From NCBI GenBank assembly GCA_947095535.1, contig OX352773.1, forward strand, positions 166,296,438 through 166,360,437: DNA of 64,000 bases, given 5' to 3'. A program made the position numbers and the translations under genes. This stretch comes from Poecilobothrus nobilitatus. Its lineage: Eukaryota; Arthropoda; Insecta; Diptera; Dolichopodidae. The notes under the pieces are model-generated. The model was not told the origin of the DNA. It saw only the letters and a program-made list of their open reading frames with translations, and searched no databases. Of this stretch, positions 1-11,244 are shown one piece after another. Numbering within the stretch: position 1 is the first letter of the stretch; every line of letters starts with the position of its first letter.

Positions 1-922
1 AATTTTTAGGTACTGACAATTCTAAAAGTTTATAAATTAAACCATCTCACCATACCATATTGAAAGCTTTTTCCATGTCTATCAAACAACCTCCCACGCC
101 AAAGTTCTTGTTGATATACCAACAAATATCTGAGGATAATTAGGTTATAGCGTGAATTTCTCCATGCTTGAATCTGAAACCGAATTGGTTGTCATTTGAC
201 ATTTATATGACGTTTTATACAATATCTAGTCAAATGAGTAATGATAAATCACATTTATCATATGATAATCCACCATTAAATTGTAGGTATTATCAAATAA
301 CAAAGACAAAGTGAAAAGAAAAAACTATAAATTTTCAATATTATTTAATTAAGCCAAAATGTTTAAAATCTTTACTTTTTTTTTTGCCAAAATATTTAAA
401 ATAATTTCACTTTATTCTTTAACTACAAAAAAAAACAAATTCACGCTTTTGCAATATAATAACAATAAAATAAAAATGACAATGGAATAACAATGAACAG
501 AAGATAGATTTCAATCGATATTCATTCCATTTTTGACTGATAAAATGTTTGACATAAGCAATAAATTTCAAAAAGTCAAATGACAAATACAAATAAAAAT
601 ATTGTCAAGTGACCTTTTATGTTAAAAATGTATTTAAAAATTTAAAATAGAAAATGTCTACATGGTTATTATGGTTATGTCTGAAAAATATTTAAAAAAA
701 AATTAAATTATGCTGAAATAAAAATTAACTTTAAAATATACAATATATTATGTACATATTTAATAAAAATTTATTATATAAAATTCTAAATGAAATTTTA
801 AAATCAACTGACTGTGTCCAATAAAAAATTAAGTTTTTTTTTTTTGTTTTTTTTTTTTTTTATCTTTAAAATGTGTTATTTTATATTATAATATTTTTTT
901 AAAAAAAAAAACAAAAAATAAG
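1..922. other. AT-rich non-coding sequence, probably Stac intron
   Basis: This stretch holds homopolymer A/T runs and no convincing exon on either strand. An in-frame TAA at 919-921 closes the reading frame of the first recognisable exon, so the coding part cannot extend further left. Because that exon accepts a split codon, this is most likely the end of an intron whose 5' exon, expected to carry the STAC C1 domain, lies outside the window. Confidence 0.5.
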
Positions 923-1312
923 ATTATCGATTATCTGCATCTTCAGGAATTTACAGCAATAATAACAGCGGTAGCAACAATAATAGTAGTAATAGTAGTG
1001 TTTTAATACCAATAACAAATACAACAAATCCTTATTTATTATTACAACAACAAATGCAATTACAACATCAACAATTACAATTAAGTGGTATAGGATTAGT
1101 AAGTGGTACAACACAACAAACAACATTACCAACAACAACAACTTCAACAACAGTATTACCAACATCAATAACAGCAATACCACCAATATCAGAATCATCA
1201 AATTTACGAAGACGTTTATTTGCTGGTTTTCGTCCATTATCCGGTTTTGGACGAACAATAACTGGTCGACGTAATCGATCACCACAACATCGATCAATAT
1301 CATTGCCCGAAA
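923..1312 (+). CDS. Stac: Stac exon: Gln/Thr/Ser-rich linker
   Basis: This is the first exon recognised in the window, read in the frame of the Met codon at 1054. The frame is open from 922. Two AG acceptors 24 bases apart (921-922 and 945-946) both give phase 1; the second, after a CTTCAG, has the better local consensus, so the exon may begin at 947. The donor is GTAATT at 1313, leaving a single base (A) of a split codon. The product is low-complexity: Asn/Ser-rich, then Gln/Leu repeats, then Thr-rich, ending in a basic stretch with an Arg triplet (LRRRLF) and RSPQHRSISLPE. This fits a disordered linker between the C1 and SH3 domains of an insect STAC protein. Assignment rests on phase, strand and position relative to the SH3 exons, not on family similarity of this exon itself. 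A poly-T tract begins soon after the donor. Confidence 0.65.
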
Positions 1313-1690
1313 GTAATTACGTCACTACTACTTCTAACTGTAATTTTTCCAATTTTTTTCTATCTAATTTTTTTTTTTTTTTTTTTAAATACATATAAAA
1401 CATTTTGTTTAATTTAAAAAAAAAAAAATTTTTGTTTATATATAATATTATATTAATTATACACATACTCGTACATTATAATATATTTATATATTATTAT
1501 GTATTCATTTATTTATATATATAATTGTATTTTGTCTATTTTTCTATGAAATGGATATTATTATGTATGATGTATTTATCAAATAGGTGTATTTTTATTT
1601 TAAGTGTTTCTTTGTTTGTTAAGATTTGTTTTATTTCTTTTTTTTTTTTTTTTTTTTTTTATCTTTTATTACAATTTTTCATTATTTCAG

Positions 1691-1711
1691 GAAGTGGTAA
1701 TTATTTATAAA
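1691..1711 (+). CDS. Stac: candidate microexon or tiny terminal exon of Stac
   Basis: A very strong acceptor (long poly-T tract, then ATTTCAG ending at 1690) lies 378 bases after the first exon's donor. Joined to the phase-1 donor at 1312 it reads Arg-Ser-Gly-Asn-Tyr-Leu and then TAA at 1709-1711, a minimal alternative terminus. Alternatively a GTAATT donor at 1697 would define a 6-base exon (1691-1696) adding two residues and preserving phase 1 into the next exon. The same GTAATT hexamer follows the main exon. Evidence is splice-site quality and phase only; the segment is too short for any similarity argument. Confidence 0.25.
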
Positions 1712-2703
1712 TTATATAAAAAATAATTTAATTATATATAAAAAAAATTTTATTTAAATTCATTCCTTTATATACAAAATTGTTGTTGTTTTTTTTCTTG
1801 TTCTAAAAAAACGATGTTTTTTAATGTGTAAATAAAAATGTAATCTATGAATTTTTATCATTTCATAATAGCAAACTTAACAAACGTTGACGTCTAAAAA
1901 AATCTTTATATAATACATACGTTACAGCTGTATATTTTTCATATATCATATACGAATCCTAATTTCATTTTATGGAGTTCCCCCTACATAGCCATATGAT
2001 ATAAACGACGTCACAAAAAAAAAAAACAGTTTCCGTTTCCTATATACAGTTAGTTAATATTAAATTTATCTAATTAGATTACTAGCATCCTATATTCGTA
2101 CATATTTGAAAAATGATTATCAACTGAACTTTAGTTTACGTCTATATCATGTTAGACTTGTGATAAGAATAATCAAAATTTGTGAATTGGGATTCGAACC
2201 ATGCAGTTTTTAATATTATTTAAATACTAAAAATTAAATAACGATGCTAAATAGGTTACCGTGCCAAAATAGTATTAAAAGTTCTATATTTTGAGCTTTA
2301 ATTTGCTGACAAATTTTGCTAATATACGTATCACATGCTCTCTTTTTTTTTCTAAAGAAGGTTGAAATTTTCCAAAAACACCTCTGAAGTGTGAACAAAC
2401 AAACAAAAATATGCCTCTGGATTGTCTAATTATTACTGACTAAACCCAACTTTCCTTTTATTGTAGGATGAAAATGACTAATTGCCAACGCAGTATATAC
2501 GCTAGGAAGTAAAGGATAGGAAAGGGTGGGACTACTGGGATATAGAAACTTTGAATTGGGAGTGGGACTATAAGGTAACAATGAATCTGCTAATAATAAT
2601 AATACTATTTTGATAACAGTGAACATAGCCATCTACAGTTACAACATACAGTAGTATATAACACCTTCCTATTATTCTATATACATTATTACGATATACA
2701 TAC

Positions 2704-2780
2704 TTCTTAGATGATCTGGCTGGAATTTCAACCCAAGACTCTCTGACTGGTACCTTAACCACTACGCCATGAGTTAGATG
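2704..2780 (-). repeat. tRNA-derived SINE head
   Basis: On the minus strand this reads like a tRNA internal promoter: an A-box-like TGGCGTAGTGGTTAAGG followed by a degraded B box (GGGTTGAAATTCC). It is similar to the plus-strand copy at 3630-3701, including the GGTACCAGTC segment and the GATCAT after the B box, so the two belong to one dispersed family. It does not fold as a full cloverleaf and is not called a functional tRNA. Confidence 0.5.
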
Positions 2781-3305
2781 TCTTTTAAGATAGGGATATT
2801 AATAAAAATCATGTCTGATTGAAAGTATACTGTTTCAAATTTTGCTATTAAAAAAAAAAACTTTCTTTTTCTTAAAGTAAAAAAGATAGAATTAACTATT
2901 TTAGAGCATTTAAAATTAAAATGTTAGTTAATGTTTCCACCATACAGCGACTTTTTTATTTAGTATTTAATTAATCGTTTAACGTTTAAACTTTTAATGT
3001 TTTTATCAAACTTTCATTATTTAAAAACTTTATATGTATCTAAAATGTCTACTTTATTATTTTGTTTGACTTACGTTATTAAAAAATGAATAAATTAATA
3101 CCGAATTTATTAAACCATAACTGTCGATATGAGTTTTTATATTTAAGATTTTAAATCGTTATAATTATTTTTCTGATTCATCCATCTAAAAATCACATAA
3201 AATCACCTACGTATAATTATTTCAGTTTTAAATATATTTTACAAATTAAAATAAACTTGCATCTCTCATTAGTTGTTAGTTGTTTTTTTTTTTTTATCAA
3301 ACTAG

Positions 3306-3383
3306 TCTATAATTTCCGCCCTTATAATTTCCTCCAAAAACTACAAAATCCGGAACATCACTTCCTCGATAAAAATCTCTTCC
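3306..3383 (+). CDS. Stac: candidate 78-nt cassette exon of Stac
   Basis: A patch noticeably richer in G/C than its surroundings is preceded by a poly-T tract and AG (3304-3305) and followed by a good donor, GTAAGG, at 3384. It is exactly 26 codons, phase 1 at both ends, so it can be inserted after the exon ending at 1312 without disturbing any downstream exon. The product is rich in aromatics, Leu, Asn and His (for example NFRPYNFLQKLQNPEHHF) and has no stop. The minus strand of the same patch is also open for about 40 codons, ending in a TGA at 3297-3299, so a minus-strand relic is an alternative. No family similarity is recognised. Confidence 0.45.
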
Positions 3384-3629
3384 GTAAGGTAAAAATTTAA
3401 AATGTTTATACGAATTTAAATGATTTAGTTACACATTTACGTTTTAGCTATAAATATGTAATAATATTAAAGAATTTGTTGTGTTTGTAATAAGGATCTG
3501 GCATATTAAGTTGGGTAATTAATAAGGACCTATATCAAATTATTAATTAACAAGGACATAACTAATTGCGGTTACCTAAATTGATCAATTGAAAAAATTA
3601 AATATGTATGTTGTAATCCAGCTTTCCTA

Positions 3630-3701
3630 TCCAGCCAATGGTGTAATGGTTAAGATACCAGTCTTTCATACGAAAAGTCTCGGGTTCAAATGACGGCTGG
3701 A
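3630..3701 (+). repeat. tRNA-like sequence, probable SINE head
   Basis: A 72-base segment has a perfect 7-bp terminal stem (TCCAGCC with GGCTGGA), an A-box-like TGGTGTAATGGTTAAG and a B-box-like CGGGTTCAAATGA. The D and T stems do not pair well and position 8 is not T, so this is more likely a tRNA-derived retroposon head or tRNA pseudogene than a working tRNA. A related copy lies inverted at 2704-2780. Confidence 0.5.
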
Positions 3702-4177
3702 TCATATAGATTAATAAAAAATAATATAAATTCTTCTTATAATATATAGTAATTAGTAGAATATAATTAAATTAAAAATAAGTATATATGTCCCAGAAAC
3801 TTTATTTCTGCATTAAATTCTACCAATGAATCTACCAAATCATTAACTAATGTGTTAAAGTCATCTATTAACTCACAACTGAAAAAACTAATTCAAAATT
3901 TAGCAATACTACTACTGACGTTGCAGAGAAATTTAATGAGCAGATAGATTCATTAAGAAAAGAAATTTTGAATATGGGTATGATGAAACTAGATGCTAGT
4001 CTCGATACATCTTTTGATACATTTAGATACAACCAAATGTATCTAAGACGCAATAAGATATTTGGACTCAGACTGATTAACCTTTCAACTATAGTGCCTA
4101 TCAGAATGCGTTTGCGAAAAAAAAAATCTTTCCTATCAAAAATTATAATTTAAAATATTTTCAAAAAGTTTGATATA

Positions 4178-5046
4178 TAGGGTGTTCAAAATTGAGGTAT
4201 CATTTTAATTTTAATAAAAAAAGACTTTTTTTTTTGAAATATTAAATATATTTTTATTTTAATTTATTACAAATAGGTTCCGGTTAATAATGAAAAATTA
4301 TGTCGGCCAAGTGGCCCCCTCTACTACTTCGGCAGGCTACCAATCTTTTACCAAAATTCTGAATCACGTTGTTCAATAAACTGTTCTCAATGGTTGAAAT
4401 CTGCTCGATAATGTTGTTTTTAAGCTCTTGAATTGTTGTGGGATTATTGCTGTACACTTTCGATTTCACAAAACCTCACAAAAAAAAATTCAACGGTGTC
4501 AAATCGCACGATTTTGGTGGCCACATCACTCCTCCTCTACGAGAAATAATGCGATCTTCGAACTTTTCCTTCAAAAGATCCATTGTTTCTCTTGCTGTGT
4601 GGCTAGTGGCACCGTCCTGTTGAAACCACATATTCGCTATGTCCAAATCATCAATTTCCCGCCACAAAAAGCTTCGGATCATCTCCCTGTTGCGATTTCC
4701 ATTGACCGTAATCGTATTTCCATTTGCGTTTTCAAAAAAATATGGTCCGATAATTCCTCCTGACCACAAACCATACCAAACCGTAACTTTTTGTGGATGT
4801 ACTGGTTACTCTAAGATAACCCTTGGATTCTCTTCACCCCAAATGCGGCAATTCTGTTTATTGACGTAGCCGTTGAGCTGGAAATGAGCTTCGTCGGTGA
4901 AGATTATTTTGTTAAAAAAATTCTTATTTTCTTCTTGTTTTTCGATTGCCCAAGAAACGAATTGCCGACGTAATGCATGGTCAGTTGGTTTTAATTCTTG
5001 CGTCAGCTGGATCTTATAAGCCTTTAAATGGAGATCACGATGCAAA
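4178..5046 (-). mobile_element. Tc1/mariner-superfamily transposon relic, 5'-truncated
   Basis: Encoded on the minus strand, the transposase runs from about 5045 down to 4284 in one frame broken by two nonsense codons: a TAA near 4806, after NPRVILE, and a TGA near 4476 where FFLW would be expected. Recognisable DDE-fold landmarks are FTDEAHFQLNG (first Asp), WFQQDGATSHTAR (second Asp) and WPPKSCDLTPL (third acidic residue, a D, about 36 residues after the second). A terminal inverted repeat beginning TAGGGTGTTCAAAATTGAGG sits at 4178, next to TA. The other end, with the DNA-binding N-terminus, is missing. The copy is dead; there is no sign of domestication. Confidence 0.85.
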
Positions 5047-7473
5047 ATGTTGAATAATCAAAAAATACATAATATTGAATAAACATATTGTATGATTTAA
5101 TATATGTCTCCATTTTAATTTAAAACTTTTCTCAATTTCCATAAACATTTAAAACTATCTCTTTAATTTATCTAAATTATGGAAACAAAAGAAGAATACA
5201 ATATTTATTCAACCGTTCAATTCATGTAAAACTTCATTTTATTCATTTGAATCGTATACCTTAAATTAAAAATCAACAGATTTTTTCAACGATAATATTT
5301 AAAAAAAAGAAAAAAAAGATTTTTTTTTTCTTTATGAAATTTTCTTTTTTTTTTTTTAAATATCTGATAGATATTTCCTAAATGGAAAACCAATTTACAT
5401 AATAATTTTATTAAAAAACAAACTGGTAATAAAATTGTCAATTATATAATATGTATGTAAATAACAAGTATACCAAAGGATTATTTTACAACTAGGGAAT
5501 GTAAATAATGTGTTGAACTTAAGCTTTTTCAATATTTTGTCACTTATTTTTATTTTGCAATTCTTTTCGAAAAAGTCAGAAAAGTCAGGATTAATGAACG
5601 AAAACTAGGACTAACTCAAAAATAAAAAAAATTCTTAGAGCATACATTTTTTTCAAAGAAAATATTGAAAATTATGATTTCACACTTACGCTCTAAGATT
5701 TTCACAGGATACGCTCTAAGATTTTTTTTTTTTTGGGTTGAGTTAGGGATTTGTCTCTTGGTCTTGAATTCAGAAGATTTTTTTTTCGGTCTTGAATATT
5801 TATATTTATAGTGTTTTTAAGGGACCTAAATAAACAAAAATTTGTCTAATATCCTCGGATCTTAAGATAATGGGGTCTAACATTTGTTATTTTTTTTTTT
5901 TTGAAGTATTAATTTTAGGAATAAAAAAAAAATTCAAATTTGGCATTTTTATCAAATTTTTTTCGTTCAAATGCTCATTACTTTTAAACTGCACGAAAAG
6001 TATTTGAAATATGGAATGACAATGTTGGGAAAGAAAGCTGAAATACAAAGCTATATTATATAACGGTGTATCAAACTTATTAAATCATTGCATAATTTTT
6101 GAGATATAATTAAGAACCGAGAAAATTGGACAATTGAATTGTTTCCGCTACAGAACAATTTTTTATTCCTTTTAGTCCTCCAAAAATACACATATTCAGA
6201 CTGAAAAAAAATCACTCTGTGTAATATATTATTATATATCTATAAAGTATATAATGTAATATGAACTAGTGAAAATTAAAGTATTTGTTACATTGTATTA
6301 AATATATTACCACTTTCCTGATGTTAACTTACTTTAAAATAATTGAAATAATTATTAAAAAAAAAAAATTCTTTAAGCGCACCACAGTTTTTTAAAATTT
6401 TTTACACAATTTTATAAATTTTTTTCTGTGTTTTTTTTTTTTTGTTATAATTTTTTTTTTTTTTTTTATCCTTTATTTTATATTTTCTGTATTATAATTG
6501 TATAAAATTATTTAAATTTTCTTAAAAAATGAATATACAAAATATTTTTATTAAAAACAAAACAAAACTTAATTTTTAAATTTAAATTTTGCACTTGTTA
6601 CATAAAATCATTAAAAAAAAACAAAATATATATCTATAAATGTACAGAACAATAATGTTTTTTTTTTTGGTTTTTTGTTGCTTTAAGTTAACAGATTATA
6701 CGATATATTATTATTATGCAAATTACTGTTATATCGTATATTTTATATAATATGAAAAATTTATATACCTCTTCTCATTATAGTAATATGATTCAATGAA
6801 ATACCATTTCTTTAATGGTAACTCCATGTCTGTTAAAAATAATTATTTTTTTTTTTTTAATGTCTTCTATCTTATAATTAATTTTAAATGTGATTTTATT
6901 TTTTTTTTTTTTGAAAGAACATTTGTGATAACATTAAATTAACATGTTAAAACATGTCTTAATGAAAGTTTAATTATAAAGCGTTAAATATAATATACCG
7001 CAGAAAAACTGAAATTCAAAGGTTATGAAGACACGGAAGGTAATCGAAGAAATAAAAAAAAAACTAAAATGTTCCGAAAGAGAGTGAGGTTCTATTCGTA
7101 ACGTTTATACAAGATAATGGTATTCAAAGTTTTTCTTTTTTGTAAATTTTTAAAAACAAATTAATATCTTTGTCTGCGTAGAACATAGCAGATTCAGTTA
7201 GAATACATACATATGTATTATATATATATATATAATTAGTTAGAATACATATTATCGACAGTTATAATATGTAGGCTTTCATAAAAATATCTTAATTATT
7301 TTTTTATAGCTTTTATGGTCAATTAGTATATGTGCCTTAAAAATTGAAAAATACAGATATTTTAAAGTTGTTTTTTTTTAAATAACTGTAATTTTTTAAT
7401 TAAAAACCGTTATTAAGATATTATTTTTATTAAATTTTCTAAAGTTTCAAGTACATAGTTTTAATTTATACAT

Positions 7474-7965
7474 ATTATAAAAAAATCGGATACACCGCGA
7501 ATTAAAAATTCTAATAAATCAAATTAAATTTGACTTATCCAGTGACGTTTCAAAAACCTTTCTACTTGTTTACATAAATTTTTACATTTTTTACATACTA
7601 CATAAATTAAAAACTAATGTCTCCACAATAAAATGTCCAGATACTATAAGTTTTGCGTGTAAAATAAATTATTCTAACATCAACAATAATTTTAATAATA
7701 ATAATAACAACAATTACGTATGAGAATAACAACAATAATAGTAGTATGGATGGTAACAACAACAATAACATGGTTAAATATGAAAATCTCTATAATGAGC
7801 AGCATTACAACGTGAGATGCAAAAATAAATAACTTGTCTGTGTTCGTGTCAGTGTCCGTTTGAAAACAAAAGTAGAAAGGCTTTTGAAACGTCACGTGGT
7901 AAGTCAAATTTAATTTGATTTATATTAATTTTTAATTCGTAGTGTATTCGACTTTTTTATGACAT
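7474..7965. mobile_element. fold-back/MITE-like element
   Basis: About 85-90 bases at the left (around 7480-7566) are repeated in inverted orientation at the right (around 7870-7960), including a shared stretch with TCAAATTAAATTTGACTT and GACGTTTCAAAA. The centre is a degraded AAC/AAT trinucleotide repeat. No transposase is present, so this would be a non-autonomous element; class and exact ends are uncertain. Confidence 0.55.
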
Positions 7966-8097
7966 AAAATGTACAATTTCCACGATAAATATGTTTAAAA
8001 AATTACATTTAGTTTTAATTATTGATTTTATAATTTTTATTATAGCTCTTATCATTCTAGAAAAAATTTAAGATTAACTTGTGTTTAGTTCTTATAA

Positions 8098-8345
8098 GTA
8101 AAACTGCGATCTTTTGATGTAGACCTATATTGTACTCCTTCTATTACAACGTGTTGTGAACTTTGCCTACACTTATAACACTTCTTTCAGCCCTACCTTC
8201 ACTAAGAAACTAAAAATCCGCAAAGAGTTAATGTTGGCAATTCAATTGGTGGCTTTACTTCGGCAAACTAGTAAGCTCCTAGGTGGACATATCGTAGTAA
8301 ATGGATCTTGTATACTATACGAGGACGAAAATATGAAATTGATTA
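8098..8345 (+). repeat. dispersed repeat, copy 1
   Basis: This segment is diverged but colinear with 48255-48500: both contain CTTTTGATGTA, then a stretch containing TTTCAGCCCTA or CTGTCAGCCCTA, then CTAAGAAA and a GTTGGCA/GTTGGTA motif. Copy 1 keeps a short open frame (8156-8350) without a recognised domain. It may be a fragment of a retroelement coding region, but the class is unknown. Confidence 0.45.
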
Positions 8346-11244
8346 ACTAGACTAAAAAATCTTTGAATACCATTATTTCGGAATTAGATATTGATCAATT
8401 ACTTTCTTTTTTCGTGTAATTTATGTTTCGGACATCCTGTATATTATATATATTAAATATAAGTTACTATTTCGTTATTTCAAAAAACAATTTTTCAAAT
8501 AATGAAAATTATTAAATTAAATTAGGTATTTCCATATTTAAATGTTTTTAAACTTTTAGTTTTAAAACTATTATTTAATTGTTGGAAAGTAACTACTCCA
8601 AGTAATTAAAATTTTTTTTTTGTTATTTATCATTTTTACGATAACAATTTTTAATAATATCGTAATTTATTCCAAAAAAAATAAATTTTAAACTGATAGA
8701 AATGTTTTGTTAAAATGAGGAAATCAATTTACGAACAAATACATTTTATTATTATCCTTTTATCGTATTATGGCGAATGTCTAATTTATCACAATTAAAC
8801 ATCGTTATATTGTAAATCTTAAAATATTGATTTAATTTTAAATGTCATACTATATAATATAAAATGATGTAACAAAAATTGTAATTCCTTTAAAGAGTAG
8901 GTACATATTTGAAAAGGATTTTTTCCAAAACATTTTATAATATTTACAAATTATTGAAAAAATTTGATTTTAACCAGGATTTAACTTTTATAATCGAATC
9001 GATACAAATTAATATAATATCATCGATTTTTGATACAAATTTTTGTAAAATGAAATTGCATGCAATAAATTTTATATTAATTTTTTTCATTATTATGAAA
9101 TTGACAACTTTTTCGTAAATAATATAATAATTTATGAAATTCAGTTTTCTTCTATTCTTTTTTTTGGTAAATTGTAAAGAATACTCATGTGACAACATTA
9201 CATACCTACATTTCATATAGTATATGATGAGATTAAAAATAAAATGATTGGTTTTTCTTTAACATTCAGTATTAAAATTTAGTATTATATCATGATACAA
9301 TAATAATTATTCAAAATCTAAAATTATAATTTATATAATATAAAATTAATTATATTAATTCAAAATAACATATCATAATGTAACATATTATGAATATACT
9401 ACACCATTCATATTAAATGATATTAAATTATGATTATGATATTAAATGATACATAAATAATATATATCATGATATAAATACAAAAAATTTTAATACTAAA
9501 ATTATTTCATAGGGAAAAAAAATGAAAATAGAATGAGATTTTTGCTAAATTGACATACCTATTAAAATATTTATTTATGTATCAAATCAAAAAAAAAAAA
9601 AAAACAACAACAACAACACTAAAACGGTTCTGTAACGGTTAACATAACATTAAAATTAATTATTACAGCTTATTATTATTATTTATTTGGATTTTATGAA
9701 ATTTACATTTCCATTAAAAAAAAAATGATTACATGATAGAAAAAAATAATTGATCAGAACACAACGACGATTAGTCGTAACGATAACAATAACTTTTTTT
9801 TTATATAACTGATTGAAAAAAAAATAATGTTTATTTTTTTTTATTCTAAATAATATTTTTATATATGTATATCTAGGTACATAATATAAATAGTTTTTTT
9901 TTTTTGCATTTTAAAAAAAAAAAATCTTTTTTAAGACATACATATATATTTGTCCTACCAATACCACACGATTGTTTCTTTTTCTACAGTCTTAAAGTTT
10001 ACTTTTTTAAATCAAAATTTTCTGTAAACACATTCATAATAAACGGCAACTTCTTCGTTCTCTCTATATACAGCCAGCTGCAGTCAAAGTAAAGTTGAAA
10101 TATTTTCTCTCTCCAGACGAATTTAACTGTCAAATAATTGAATAGTATTAAAATAAAAATAAAAGAGGAAGCCATTTGTTTTTAGTAGGTAGATAAATTT
10201 TTTTTTTTTTTTGTCTTATATTTAAAATAATTTTCAATTCTATTTAAAATATTCAAGAAAACATTAAAGTAAATATTAGCTAAAATATTATTTTTATAAA
10301 TTTTTTTTTTAAACTTAAACTTTATTGTGGATACTCTTTTTTTGTAGATTGCGTAAAGACTGCATATAGAGAACGAAACTAAAGCGTTAATTTTAGAACC
10401 AGAATAAAAGTTAATTTTCACTAATTTTAACTATATTTTTACCAAAAATTTTAAAAAAATTAAGTATTCCTGTAAAATTTTGAAAAGTTTACAAATATTA
10501 ATTTTCATTTATTCGCATAAAATACATCACGTTATAGTTAAAATATTTAAAACTTCAACCATCCATGTTATTTTATTTGTTGATTCTATGAAATAATATT
10601 TAACAGATAATTTCTAAACTTCTTAACTAGATAATTTCTTTTCAAAGTTTTTATATAGATTTATCAACAGTAATCAACTTTAATAATAATTTTTATTGAT
10701 TAAAATTTAACTTTGTAGTTTTTCTAAAAATTAAACTCAAAAAATGTTTTACGAGATAACATCCTACATCTATTGTTAACAACCCCATTAACTAAATAAT
10801 ATTAAAGTCATGTTAATTCGAAGGTCATAATTATCTTATTATTATATTAAAGTCAAAAAACTTTTTAAAATAGAAATTCCTAAATCAAAAAATGTTTAAG
10901 GGTTTTTTAATTTAATATATAAATTTTTACGATTTTTACGGTATTAATGGTTTAATAACAATGTTAGAACAATGTTAAGTCAAGAGTCACATTATTGATC
11001 AAAGTTTAGTTAATTTTAAAAAAAATATGATGCTTATAATATAATATTATATACATGCTTACTTACATTTCTAATATACCCAATAAACTCTATCACTAAT
11101 AATATTAGAAAATAAAATAAACAAATTTTATGTCGGCAATTTTATTATACGATATTAGTTTTAAAATAAAAAAAAAAAAACGAAACAAAATAAATAAATT
11201 TTTATTTTTTATCTTTTATTTTTTGAAGACACATAAAATGTTTG

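Noticed and set aside
899..1303. Long minus-strand open frame opposite the first Stac exon
   Set aside because: It is a Val/Leu/Tyr-rich mirror of the Asn/Gln/Thr codon repeats on the plus strand and has no domain; the plus strand fits the splice phases.
3630..3701. Functional tRNA gene
   Set aside because: The acceptor stem is perfect but D and T arms do not fold properly and a related copy lies nearby, which points to a retroposed tRNA-derived repeat.
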